The notes under the pieces: model-generated
What the model was told of the DNA's origin: nothing
Database searches by the model: none
The model's input: the letters and a program-made list of their open reading frames with translations, nothing else
Assembly (NCBI GenBank): GCA_028023455.1
Contig: JAQFVV010012970.1
Location: 188,001 to 252,000, forward strand
Direction of reading: 5' to 3'
DNA: 64,000 bases
From: Epiperipatus broadwayi
Taxonomy: Eukaryota; Onychophora; Udeonychophora; Euonychophora; Peripatidae
Made by a program: the position numbers and the translations under genes
Shown here: positions 1 through 9,449 of the stretch, one piece after another
Layout of the letters: every line of letters starts with the position of its first letter
Position numbering within the stretch: the first letter of the stretch is position 1

Positions 1-690
1 TGGAATGGGTTTCTGCAATTAAGGGCATACATTGTGGATCACAGTTCTATGGAATAGCCTATTTGAAAATTATTTCATAAATTAAAACCATATAATTATG
101 AGTTGTATTTATCATTACTTACCTCTTTGCTTCATGAAGATTTTCTACATTTACATCTACACTAAGATTAATAAATAAAATAATTGTGTTTAGAAGATCA
201 TATAACAGTTTGAATACCAAAATGACAAGTTGAATTTTAATTTAGAAATCTTTAGCTTCCAATTCCATCATTTTACTATTGGCCTAAATTGTAGTGACAT
301 CACACATACAAAAAATATGTTGATTTATTTTTTCATAATTATTTTAATTTGAACTAACTTTTTTTTATGATGTAATTATTAAATTATCACATTTATTCTT
401 TAATTTGAAGATTAATTTAAGAGATTCTCATTCAAATTTCTATTTAAATATATTGCTATATTTTTTACCTCTATATAATGTGTACCAAAATCACCTTTTC
501 CTCTATTTTTGCTATATCTTATGTAATATTCATTAAGGCTGTAGCCTCAAGCACATGCGTATAAATTACAACCTTAATTAATATTACTTACGTAATCAAT
601 GTGCGTTTAAATAAATTTATAATTATAATATCTTATGTAAAACCAATTTCAAACACTTTTTAGCAAAAACATTTTATTGTACATATATAC
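1..690. other. AT-rich intergenic DNA, nothing recognised
   Basis: No coding frame, RNA gene or repeat family could be recognised here. The DNA is very AT-rich with short homopolymer runs. Short open frames look like chance products of base composition. Confidence 0.6.
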
Positions 691-701
691 ACATACACCT
701 A

Positions 702-735
702 TGTTTTGACTGTTCTGTAGTCTTCTTCAGAGCTA
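702..735 (-). ncRNA. hammerhead-like motif (type C), degenerate
   Basis: Read on the minus strand there is CTGAAGA followed by an AGACT...AGTC stem and then AAAAC instead of GAAAC. The same block (GTAGCTCTGA, then GACTG/CAGTC) recurs at 35483 and 38091, where a PLE fragment lies nearby. Compared with a canonical hammerhead it has one extra A between CUGANGA and stem II, and here the G of GAAA is lost, so activity is unlikely. It is best read as the conserved end segment of a retroelement family. Confidence 0.3.
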
Positions 736-1264
736 TGATATAATGAACAAAATAAAATAAAATACATAACTATATAAATAATGCCATAAAAAATGTAAAT
801 AATAAAAAACTAAAAACAACATAAAATATATAACAAAACCTAATAAAACTAAAATAAATATAATTAAATCCAAATAAAATAATCCAGTTAATATAAAATA
901 AAATATACAATATAAACAATATAAATTATACATGTGTATTCCTAGCTATATACATATTCAATAACTATTAATCTAAATATATTATTCATATTTATTATTT
1001 CTCATAACCTCTTAATTATTTTTATTCCTTATAAACTTACAGCTTATTTTTATTATCTCCACCTCAATAAAACATTTAATTTTGATATTCATATAATTGT
1101 CATTTCAACAGTAATTCCCTTTAATAATATTCTTTTTAATTTTTAAATCATATAATATCTGTTAAAACTAATATTTTATATATTTTTTTTTTTTTAATAT
1201 CTAAAACCTATAAACATTGAAATTAAAATTCTTAACAATAAAATAATTTCTGCCATTTAAGTAA
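736..1264. other. AT-rich DNA, nothing recognised
   Basis: Runs of ataaaata-type sequence. The 66-codon open frame in this stretch encodes mostly F/I/L/Y and has no domain-like pattern. Confidence 0.6.
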
Positions 1265-1690
1265 ATCATGATCATTTTTTGATTATTATCAATGTGCTGG
1301 ATCAAAGTCTCTCCAAATGTCATCCAGATTCTTTGATTTATAACCTCCTTTCTCTATATTAAATCAGCAAGTTTTATTACTTCATCCACTCATCTTATAT
1401 GTAAGTCATTTTCTGGGTCTTTAATAAAATTTTTAGGATTTAATTTAAAACTCAGTTGTTCATTTATTATCAACTCTTCTAGCATTATATGTTGTCCAGT
1501 TGTATTTTAGTTTGATTTCAGTGACACTTGTTTTCTCGTTCTTATATTTCATTTTCAATCTTTTTTGTTACCCCTAAAATACATTTCTCCATACTTCATT
1601 GGATGATCTGAAGTCTCTATGTTGTTCTTTTGTTAAGAGTTTAAATCTCAGATTTCTAAATAAGAATTAGTTAATACATCAATTAGAAAC
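1265..1690 (-). pseudogene. RTE-type LINE, 3' end of ORF2 (broken)
   Basis: Minus-strand translation in shifting frames gives the C-terminal tail typical of RTE-like LINE ORF2. It reads RLQ(T/I)..Q.SMEKCILGVTKK followed further on by VDEVIKLADL and then INQRIWMTFGETLIQHID. The same order occurs in the plus-strand LINE at 17.0-18.4 kb (SMMICMLGITRRD, MDEIRKCAGV, LGETFILQWI). Several stops and frameshifts interrupt it. It abuts the C-terminal end of a gypsy integrase at about 1690, so one element probably inserted into or beside the other. Only the 3' end is present, as expected for 5'-truncated target-primed insertions. Confidence 0.6.
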
Positions 1691-2216
1691 TTTTATTTTC
1701 AAAGATATAAACATATTTCTTTTAAATTATTTTTACCATTAGATTGAAGATGGTAAGGGGGGTGAGGGTGTGTTTTATCTCCCATTTCTGTATCATTTCT
1801 TCAAGTTTTGTGCAGTAAAACCAGTACCATTGTCAGATATGAGCATTTCCAGAAAACCATGATGTGCAAAAATTTTATAAAGTTTGCTCAGTGTCACATC
1901 TGTACAGGTGATGTTTACTATTTTGTATTCTGTCCACCCTCAAAATGTGTCAATCATTATTAAAAACAGATAACCTTTGAATGGACCACAGTAGTCAATG
2001 TGTACGCATTACCATGGCCTTTCAGCTTTAGGCCATGGTTCAAACTTTGCTGGGGGTGCTTTAGTGCAAATATGACCATCTTTGCACTTTTTAATATTTT
2101 TCTCAACATCATTATTAATGCAGGACCATCAGATGTAAGTATGAGCTAATGCCTTTGCTCTAATGATGCCTGGATGGCCTCAAGTAACAGCTTTATGATC
2201 TGATTTCTTCCTTTCA
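1691..2216 (-). pseudogene. gypsy integrase core (broken)
   Basis: Minus-strand reading shows GHPGIIRAKALAHTYI (first zinc-ligand histidines), a cysteine pair near KCKDGHIC, then VHIDYCGPFKG with the first catalytic Asp, and ISDNGTGFTA with the second Asp. SPPYHLQSNGK then leads to the region of the catalytic Glu. Stops occur after HTYI and around DTF, and there is a one-base shift just before GHPG. The frame resumes across the 452-bp insertion, whose other flank carries the preceding integrase residues. The product would have joined element cDNA to host DNA; this copy cannot. Confidence 0.8.
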
Positions 2217-2668
2217 TTTCAATAAAAATTTTATTAACAATAAATAGTGATTACATACTAATAAAGGATAAATAAATGAATAAATTGTACAATAATATGA
2301 TTATATAATGTTCTATATGTCATCTGGCTAGATTATGTTATGAGAGCACAATGTTATACTCTTATGTGGTTAGGTATAGTGAAGAGATTCAAAGAACTTG
2401 TTTAATGGTATTAGCATTTTTAATATAAACATGAATATTTTCTTTTATAAATGACTATTCTATAATGCTGGGTAGGTGTGAATTGATAATCAGGAAAAGG
2501 AAAGAGCAATTAAAGACCAGGTGTCAGCAAAGACTTTACTGGAGGCAAGGAGCTGGTCACGTTTCTTGATTTTTTTGAGCGTTTGATAGAACAATGGTAT
2601 GATTTGTGGCGGGGGTAATTCCATGAGACTTTTGCATCTCACTATCCATATGGAATAAAGGACAAAGG
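2217..2668 (-). mobile_element. 452-bp insertion in gypsy integrase, with 12-bp target duplication
   Basis: The 12-mer TTCTTCCTTTCA occurs at 2205-2216 and again at 2669-2680, exactly flanking this segment. The interrupted gypsy reading (..PLTERK on one side, RNQIIKLL..GHPGII on the other) becomes continuous if the segment and one repeat copy are removed, so this is a clean insertion. On the minus strand the insert contains a 71-codon open frame ending in IALSFS and finishes with an AATAAA-containing AT-rich end, without a clear poly(A). A 12-bp duplication fits LINE- or PLE-mediated retroposition. The inserted sequence was not recognised; a retroposed transcript or a non-autonomous element is possible. 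Confidence 0.7.
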
Positions 2669-2760
2669 TTCTTCCTTTCAGTGAGTGGAATAACAATATG
2701 GTCACCCCTGAGAATGCATCTTTTGCATACTTTTAACTCTTCGGAGCATTCCATAATTTC
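2669..2760 (-). pseudogene. gypsy integrase N-terminal lead-in (split off by the insertion)
   Basis: The minus strand encodes LKVCKRCILRGDHIVIPLTE, matching the segment that precedes the HHCC zinc region in gypsy integrases (typically ..DGILLRG.RIVVP..LR). It is the upstream part of the integrase at 1691-2216 and is separated from it only by the 452-bp insertion. Confidence 0.7.
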
Positions 2761-2919
2761 ATGTGCCGAAAACTGTCATTTTTTTTGCCATTCTTCACTG
2801 ATCTGTTTTATAATCCATTGATAGCCATTGTCTTCAGAAGTCCATGCCACCACTGTTTTGCCGTTAAGGATTTGATCCTTCCAGGCATCAATATAATTAA
2901 TTTCAATTTCTTTTATATG

Positions 2920-3420
2920 TCATTCAGATTGATCAGGCATGCGAGATAAAGTGTCAGCATGGTCTATTTGTTTCCCTTTTTTATATATTAATGAATAATT
3001 ATACCCTGCCAATATGTTTAGCCAATGCAACATGTGAGGGCTCAAATGATCAGGAATTTGTTTAGTTCCTAATATTCGCAATAGGGGTTTGTGATCTGTT
3101 ATTATTGTAAATCTGCAGCCATATAGATATTGATGGAATTTTTTCGCACCAAACAAAATAGCAAGGGCCTCCTTGTCCAACTGATTACAGTTCTTTCTGC
3201 ATTGAACAAGATACATGATGCATAAGCAATAGGTCATTTACCTTCCTGAGCCAAGTGACAATACAACACTGACACCAAATTCTGATGCATCCATCATAAG
3301 CATTACTTCTAAGTCAATGTTGTTGTGGACAAGTAATTTACTTGAAGTAAGCAGTGATTTTGTGCATAGAAAAGCCTTTTCTTCTTCATCTTCCCACTTC
3401 TATTTTTGGTTCTTTTTTAG
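2920..3420 (-). pseudogene. gypsy RNase H domain (broken)
   Basis: Minus-strand frames give MDASEFGVSVVLS (first catalytic Asp region), then QLDKEALAILFGAKKFHQYL with the catalytic Glu, then FTIITDHKPLLRILG and finally QIDHADTLSRMP, the conserved end of gypsy RNase H with its Asp. A frameshift and stop lie between the first and second blocks near 3240. This domain would degrade the RNA strand during reverse transcription. Confidence 0.85.
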
Positions 3421-3424
3421 AAGA

Positions 3425-3795
3425 TCATATAAAGGTTGTGACGTGGGCTTTTCCATCTAAGAAATTATCAAAGTAGTTAACTAGGCTCAGGAAAGCTTGA
3501 AGTTTTTTCATATTGCTAGGTCGTTGGGCTTCTGCAACCACTTTAGCTTTCTTGGGGACCAGAGATGAGCCATTTTTGGATATGATGTGACCTAAGAACT
3601 TAATTTTTCTCACTTTCCATATGCTCTTTTGGATATTAAGCTTAGCCCCAAATTTATCCAGTTTTTTGCTGACTTTGTGAAAAAACATTCTGAGTTCATT
3701 TTCCAACATTGCTGTGATAAGAATATCATCAAAATATGGGATAATGCCTTCTAATCCATTATGGAAGGTTTCAATTTTTGCTTGAAAAATACTCG
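3425..3795 (-). pseudogene. gypsy reverse transcriptase, palm/thumb part
   Basis: The minus strand encodes FQAKIETFHNGLEGIIPYFDD then ILITA, containing the YxDD active-site box. FFHKVSKKLDKFGAKLN and KIKFLGHIISKNG follow, then KAKVVAEAQRPSNMKKLQAF, the standard gypsy RT thumb. The fingers (LDLxxAY, PFGL) are absent because the element stops at about 3795. Confidence 0.85.
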
Positions 3796-3902
3796 AGACT
3801 TACATTAAAAATGGATGTGCTTAAAATAACTCTATGTGAGTGATAAGTGTTCACATACATAACAAATTCAATACTTTTTAACCAAAGCTTATGAATCTTT
3901 TA

Positions 3903-4546
3903 TGTTTGGCTGAATTGCAGGTTTTAGACCCAAACCAACAGTAATATCAAAAAAATATGAACATTCACAAAATTAATATGTATAATTTATTAGATCAAAT
4001 ATACATACATTTTATGCCATTAATAAATACAATTTTACATATAACTTAGTCAATAATGAGTTGATCATGCCTGAATGACTGAACTCACTTTCAGCTGTAT
4101 ATATTAGCTTGCTTCGAGTTAGCTGTAGTCATAGCAACTTCCAGTCCTTTTGTAGACTTGCCTCACTGAGTAGTTATATCAGAAATGAGTATAGTAGAAA
4201 CACCTTTGCAGTTGAAAGTAGTTTCAATTGAGAGCACATTCAGTAATTCAGATGAGACATATTCTCTCTCTGGCTTGCCTCCAAAAAATCTTACTGTCAG
4301 ATCCCTTACCTTATTGGAAGCCATCTGATTCAGAGAACATCATTCCTATTGGCCTGTACTAACCAATGGTAGTTGTATATAAACATATTTACACATTGAC
4401 TATACTTATATTTTACCTTTTGGCTATATTTATACATTGATTATCCACATGTTTACACATTGGTTAGCAGAAATGTGTGCTCAATCCAATTAGATAAGGA
4501 AGAAATGTGGACTAGCCCACTTCTGAAGACAAGGTCAGATATGACA
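3903..4546 (-). repeat. 3' LTR of the gypsy element
   Basis: 644 bp, direct repeat of 6682-7350. Shared landmarks include TTTGGCTGAATTGCAGG at the left end, CTTAGTCAATAATGAG in the middle and AAGGTCAGATATGACA at the right end. Because the element reads on the minus strand, this is the downstream LTR. Confidence 0.85.
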
Positions 4547-4556
4547 TTTTTCTCCC
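4547..4556 (-). promoter_or_regulatory. polypurine tract of the gypsy element
   Basis: Immediately upstream (minus strand) of the 3' LTR is GGGAGAAAAA, directly abutting TGTCATATC. A short purine run at this place is the usual plus-strand priming site of LTR elements. Confidence 0.6.
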
Positions 4557-4959
4557 TGGCTACATTTAGCTCTAGAGAATGTAATCATTGAGATGAGCTG
4601 TATGTGTTATCCACTTTGTTGGTGTCTTTGGTTTATTGTCTTGTTCATTATCCTTGTTTAATGATATTGCCCTGGGTGTTTGCCTGAATTGTTGTTGTCT
4701 TTAGTTTGGCAGTCATCATTTTTGCTTAATGTACTTGTTTCTGTGTGATTCAGTCTCGGTTGGTTTAGGTGGTGATGATGTTGATACCCATCTACTATTT
4801 GAACTACTACAGTGTAGATTCCTTTCAGTTATGTAATCACTGCTGGTATCCATTTTGTGGATAAGTACTTCTACATAGCACCTGAGTGCCTATTTGTACT
4901 TTTATCTTGCTATTTTCTTTTTCTACATATTTGGAATCAGTTTTCAGGCTGACAGGTTA

Positions 4960-5440
4960 ATTCACAAAGGTCTATTGAGTAGCAGTTCTGCTGGAGTTTT
5001 TCCTGTTGCTGTATTTGGTGTGGAGTGCTGCACTAATAGTGTTTCTGGCAATCCTGGGGTTCCAACTTCCTGTGTCCATTTTTGTTAACAGATGTTTTGC
5101 TTCTTCAACTAATCTCTCTGCCTGGATGCTTTCAGGATACAATGGTGGGCTATACACCAGCTCAATTGCATTATTAGTGCAAAAGTTTTTGAATGCACTT
5201 GCTATAAATGCTGTACATTGTTTGACACTATTACATAGGCCATGTGTTGCAGATGGCTTTCTAACAGTTTCTATTGTGACTGTAAACTGATGTGATGGAA
5301 CTTCCACCACCTCCAGACATTTGGAATAAGAATTTCCACTTTTATCAACTGCAGTTTGTCTTTCCAAGTGCCTGCATGGTCTGTATGGAGTCTAGACCAG
5401 GACCACAGGTTTAGGCCACTGAGCTGTTTTGTCTTTTGCT
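4960..5440 (-). pseudogene. gypsy integrase core and C-terminal part (broken)
   Basis: The minus-strand frame gives YSKCLEVVEVPSHQFTVTIE (after the first Asp in gypsy IN), then a THGLCNSV block where SDNGT would be expected but is damaged. FKNFCTNNAIELVYSPPLYP, then ESIQAERLVEEAKHLLTKMD with the catalytic Glu in the QAER context, complete it. The following IARNTISAALHTKYSNR resembles the LARFLLSYRTTPHT block of gypsy integrases. The second catalytic Asp motif is not preserved. Confidence 0.8.
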
Positions 5441-5689
5441 GGCATATTCTGATTCATTTTGCTTAATATTGTGACCTGGTTCATCTTTGTCACTGCAAAG
5501 CTTAGGTAACTGAATCAGCCATGACTTAATAAATTCCTATGATTACCTGATGCCACTACTAGTAGTAGGTATATAGTTTTATTAGGCATCATAATTTTAA
5601 CTGTTTGGCCCAACCATTTTAATTTTTTGCCCTGATAGTCTGTGATAGACTTGCTGCTAGGGTGCAGCTTATATTCTTTATTTTTATTA

Positions 5690-5775
5690 ATGATAGCCTA
5701 ATTTTTTCTTGAAACAATGGACCCTACAGACCCTGTGTCCAGTTTCATTGTAACTGGCATATGATTAAATATAAT
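5690..5775 (-). pseudogene. gypsy aspartic protease (core only)
   Basis: Minus-strand MPVTMKLDTGSVGSIVSRK contains the DTGS active-site signature of retroviral-type proteases, followed by a stop. It sits between the gag zinc-knuckle region and integrase, as expected for gypsy Gag-Pol order. Confidence 0.7.
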
Positions 5776-5859
5776 TCTGTGTATAAATCCATACTGATTG
5801 TTTTTAAAATGATTTATACAGGCAACTTGTTAATTTTTTTTATAATTGCCTTGCTGTTT

Positions 5860-6340
5860 TTAGGAATGGATTTTTCAATTCTCATATCGGCTGTTTTTTA
5901 AATTTCAAATATGCAGCCTTTATATGTCCAATTTACTTGCAAAACATATGTACCATATAGTGATGCAGACATTATGTACATGTGTGCTTGTGCATTGTAT
6001 TTATAGCAACGCATTAGACTATTTGATGCTGAATTATCTGAGCTGACTGAGTATCTGACTGACACAGGGTCATGCACTATTTTTTGCACTTCATACTTTG
6101 TATGTTTTTAATGGGTATACTTGACTAGCTATTGATTCTGCTAGTACTTCTAGGGCCACAACTGTTTCAAAATCTAAATCTGGCATCGTCAGCATTTTAA
6201 GTCTTAAATTTGTGATCGTTTACACCACAAATAAAACAATCACAAAGTGTTTTATTCAGGAAATCTTTGAATTCACACTTTAATGCCAATGATTGGATTC
6301 TTGTTGCAAACTCTCCCCCCCCCCCATTCTTGTATGCAGA
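5860..6340 (-). pseudogene. gag: gypsy gag with zinc-knuckle remnants
   Basis: The minus strand reads EFKDFLNKTLCDCFICGVND, resembling the gag block ..LRDRFVCGI.D.. of gypsy elements. After a frameshift comes MPDLDFETVVALEVLAESIA, matching ..LTFEKAVEIALAMEAA. Further down are MRCYKYNAQAHM and, after another shift, CK.IGHIKAAYLKFKKQPI, the remains of two CCHC zinc knuckles. Multiple stops and shifts show the gene is dead. Confidence 0.7.
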
Positions 6341-6540
6341 GTTTGAAATAATATCTCTGCATTCTGTCACTTTGTTATGAGTAAAGCTCTCATGGTTGAT
6401 TTAAGCTTTTAATTGACATGCCTATGCATTTGCGGTCAATATTTCATTCGAACAGATCTAAGTAATTTTAATAATCACCATACTGTAAATATGATGAATG
6501 TTTTAGCCATACTCACACATTTAAACTGTTGGAACTAGTG

Positions 6541-6690
6541 TATTTTATTCTATTTTTCCAGCGAATAGGGAAAAATATTCCTTTCCTCTGACTGCGCCAA
6601 ATCTGTTGTATTTGCATATTTTATACTATTTTTCAAGTCCTGTGGAAAAATTTTCTTTTTGTCTGACTGTGCCAAATCTGTTGTCTTTGG
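6541..6690 (-). promoter_or_regulatory. duplicated leader with two tRNA primer-binding sites
   Basis: Two diverged copies of a roughly 76-bp unit lie in tandem (about 6541-6613 and 6617-6690). Each contains, on the minus strand, TGGCGCAGTC (plus 6590-6599) or TGGCACAGTC (plus 6665-6674). TGGCGCAGTC is the start of the tRNA-Ser-type PBS of Drosophila 17.6/297-like elements. The outer copy lies just inside the 5' LTR at the expected PBS position and shows a C-to-T change at a CpG. The inner copy retains the CpG. Confidence 0.65.
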
Positions 6691-7350
6691 CTGAATTGCA
6701 GGTTTCAGACCAAAACCAACAGTAGTATTGAAAAAAATATGAACACTCACAAAGTAAATGTGTATAATTTATTACAACAAATATACATGTTATACCATTA
6801 ATAAATTCAATTTTACATATAACTTAGTCAATAATGAGCTGGTCATGCTTGAATGACTGAAATCACTTCCAGCTGTATATATTAGCTTGCCACATTAGTT
6901 CTAGTCAAGACTCTTCCAGCTGTACTGGACAGCTTGCCTTGAGTCGGCCATAAGCAGCTTCCAGTCCTATCATGGACTTGCCTCACTGTGTAAACATATT
7001 GACACACCTTTGCAATTGAAAGTGGTTTCAATTGAAAGCATGTTCAGTCATTCAGGTAAGACAAGTGATCTCTTTCTTGTTTATCTCAATAAAGCCTGAC
7101 TATTTATTGTCAGATTCCCTATCTTCCTGGCAGCAATTGGATTCAGAGAGCATCATTGCCTATTGTCTCATACTAACCAATGGTAGGATTTTATACACAT
7201 TGGCCATACTTATGTTTTATCCTTTAGCTATGTTTATACATTGATTATTCACATGTTTAAACCTTGGTTAGCGGCAATAAGTGCTCAATCTGATTAGATA
7301 AGGAAGGAATCTGGACTAGACCACTTCTGAAGGCAAGGTCAGATATGACA
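6682..7350 (-). repeat. 5' LTR of the gypsy element
   Basis: 669 bp, direct repeat of 3903-4546. It is the upstream LTR for the minus-strand element. It differs from the other LTR by an extra segment around 6895-6960 and scattered substitutions. Confidence 0.85.
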
Positions 7351-7951
7351 GTATTCATTAAATTTAAATTAAGTATCACACATATGTTCATTATGCAATA
7401 TATAAATAAAACCCCAATTTATATTCTTTGACAATATTTCTATTTATTACTTTTATATTAAAAAGTTTTCACATTCCATTATGTATTATTAAAATACATT
7501 CACAAGTCAATAAATTATTTAAAACTTCAGTTCTGAAAACATGGAAAAGAAGTGCCTTTGCCCAATGGAAATTTTAGTCCCTCCCCCTTTCATTCTTCAA
7601 AATAAAAATTTTAAATTGAAAGACATTTACCTCCGCTCTTTCACAAGAAAAATTTGAAAATATGGCTTTAGTCATTTAATATGTTTGGTAAATAACTTAC
7701 ATGTTTCATTCATTTATTTCTGTATAATAAACTGGGTGATTTTAAATGCATGCTAAACTAAAACTAATATTTAAAAAAATAATATTTGAATCAATAATTA
7801 AACAATACTTTGAAACAAAAACACTTAATTAGTACATTTGAAATTTTTAATTTTTTCTTTCAAAAGCTTTTCTATTATTTGTTTGGATAATATCTGCAAA
7901 TAAGAGAATTTATTTTTAAATAAGCCATGAAAGCATTGATTGTTACCTAGA
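7351..7951. other. AT-rich DNA between two gypsy elements
   Basis: Nothing recognised. Oligo-A/T runs and one CCCTCCCCC tract near 7580. No coding frame. Confidence 0.6.
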
Positions 7952-8226
7952 TGTTGTATTTGTTTAAAAATAAATTGTGACATCAAGGAACAAAATTACT
8001 CCAATAGTCGTTTTTTAAAAAATAAGAATGAGAGAAAGGAAATATTTTAAGTTAAATAATTATAATAGAAATAATTAAAAACTGCAGAAATTAAATTGTA
8101 TTAATTAAGAAAACTAAACTATCTTATCGAGATAATTTAGATGAATCTGAACAAGGATTAACATAACAAGAAAGGTTAAATTAATTAAAAGATTTTGGAG
8201 AGATGTAAGGAAAAGCACAGGGGGGC

Positions 8227-8234
8227 TATATAAA
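8227..8234 (+). promoter_or_regulatory. candidate LTR TATA box
   Basis: TATATAAA follows a short G-rich stretch inside the 5' LTR, a plausible U3 promoter position. In such AT-rich DNA a TATA match alone is weak evidence; the position within the LTR is what supports it. Confidence 0.4.
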
Positions 8235-8529
8235 CTGCAAGTGGATAATACTGCATACTGATGTTTTTTCCATGCACCAGCAGGGTTGGATAAATGAATC
8301 AAGCATTTAGAACTGTTTGCATCACAAGCATCTCAATAATTTGTTGTTGACCATATACAAGTAAATCATGCAATTAGAACTGCTTAGTCATAACCGTTGA
8401 ATTTTTTTTTTTTATCCAAGTCTCATATTTACAAAAGAGATCCAAGTCAGATGTCACATGGGTTAATTTAACATGCTTGTATTACAAATATTATATAGAG
8501 CTCACAAATAAGTTCTAACAAGCTTTGCA

Positions 8530-8592
8530 GAATATCCCCAACCCCAGATCGGTTTCTGCTAGTGGCTTCCTCAGTGAGGTGCTAGGATATTC
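8530..8592 (-). ncRNA. hammerhead ribozyme motif, family B copy 1
   Basis: On the minus strand: outer stem I AATATCC paired with GGATATT, inner stem I CCTCA paired with TGGGG, core CTGAGGA (position 7 may be any base), stem II, GAAA, then stem III read ACCGATC. One stem III pair is lost compared with the sister copies (ACCAGTC, ACTGGTC). The 10.1-11.1 position is A.A rather than the preferred G-C. Fold is convincing; activity is uncertain. Confidence 0.6.
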
Positions 8593-8905
8593 AAGCATTA
8601 GATTAAAAAATACCAGAAGCCCAGCACTTTATCTAATGGATGACTATTAAGTAGAAAATCTGAATTTTCAGACATCCATATGTCTTCCAATCCAGCTATC
8701 TAACTTAAATAGCCACATGGGACTAAACTAAGTTCAGATACACCATATATTAAAAGCTTTAGCATTATAAAATCACCAAAGTCTTAATAGCAAAAAATAA
8801 AATTACAAAAAAAATCAAGTCAGATGTCACATGACCTAATTTAACAAGCTTGTATTACAAATGTTATATATAGAGCTTGCAAATAAATTCTTAACAAGCT
8901 TCACA

Positions 8906-8967
8906 GAATATCCAAAACACCAGACTGGTTTCTGCTACTGGCTTCCTCAGTGAGTGCTAGGATATTC
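8906..8967 (-). ncRNA. hammerhead ribozyme motif, family B copy 2
   Basis: Minus strand: outer stem I GAATATCC with GGATATTC, core CTGAGGA, stem II loop, GAAA, stem III ACCAGT closing on a two-base loop, then C at the cleavage position. Inner stem I is weakened (CACTCA against TGGTG), so this copy is probably less active. Confidence 0.55.
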
Positions 8968-9033
8968 AAGCATTAGATTAAAAATACCAGAACAAGCCCA
9001 GCATTTTATCTAATGAATAACTATTAAGTAGAA

Positions 9034-9075
9034 AATTACTGAAGAAGCCAGTAATAGAAACTGGTCTGGAGTTGG
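9034..9075 (+). ncRNA. hammerhead core, family B copy 3, lacking 5' stem I
   Basis: Plus strand CTGAAGA at 9039-9045, stem II, GAAA at 9057, then ACTGGT and C. The sequence upstream does not contain the stem I strand seen in the sister copies, so this copy is truncated at the palindrome centre. Confidence 0.45.
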
Positions 9076-9385
9076 GGTAATTCTGTGAAGCTTGTTAAGA
9101 GCTTGTTTGCAAGCTCTATATATAACATTTGTAATGCAAGCCTATTAAATTAGGTTATGTAACATCTGATTTGATTTTTTTTTTGTAATTTTATTTTTTG
9201 CTATTTTATATTACTAAAGTTTTTACTATATGGTGTATCTGAACTTAGTTCAGTCCCATATGACTATTTAAGTTAGATAGCTGAATTGGAAGACATATGG
9301 ATGTATGAAAATTTCAGATTTTTTACTTAATAGTTATCCACTACATAAAGTTGGGGCTTGTCCTGGCATTTTTAATCTAATGCTT

Positions 9386-9449
9386 GAATATCCTAACACC
9401 TCAACTGAGGAAGCCAGTGGCAGAAACTGGTCTGGGGCTGAGGATAGTC
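9386..9449 (+). ncRNA. hammerhead ribozyme motif, family B copy 4
   Basis: Plus strand CTGAGGA at 9405-9411, stem II GCC-AGT-GGC, GAAA at 9423, stem III ACTGGT and C. Inner stem I CCTCA with TGGGG is present but an extra A separates it from the core. The outer stem I GAATATCC is partly matched by GGATAGTC. Confidence 0.55.

Larger units (their letters stand above)
1691..3795 (-). mobile_element. pol: Ty3/gypsy retrotransposon fragment (RT - RNase H - integrase)
   Basis: On the minus strand the order from 3795 down is RT palm with the YFDD box, RT thumb, RNase H, an integrase N-terminal zinc region and the integrase core. This is the gypsy pol order. The fragment starts abruptly inside RT at about 3795, so the 5' half (LTR, gag, protease, RT fingers) is missing. 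No LTR was found at the left end. It carries stops and frameshifts and a 452-bp insertion at 2217-2668. It lies next to, but is separate from, the LTR-bounded gypsy element at 3903-7350, since both have their own integrase. The element is dead. Confidence 0.85.
3903..7350 (-). mobile_element. LTR-bounded Ty3/gypsy element lacking RT/RNase H
   Basis: Two direct repeats of about 650 bp (3903-4546 and 6682-7350) flank a 2.1-kb interior that reads on the minus strand. From the right it runs PBS, gag, protease, integrase, PPT. LTRs start TGTCATATCT and end in CA on the minus strand. Protease (DTGS near 5735) and integrase (near 5380) are only about 350 bp apart, so RT and RNase H have been deleted. 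No matching target duplication was found outside the LTRs. The LTRs differ by visible substitutions and indels, so the insertion is not recent. The element is non-autonomous. Confidence 0.85.

Noticed and set aside
4894-5290. Plus-strand ORFs of 64 and 94 codons
   Set aside because: They are antisense shadows of the minus-strand gypsy integrase at 4960-5440.
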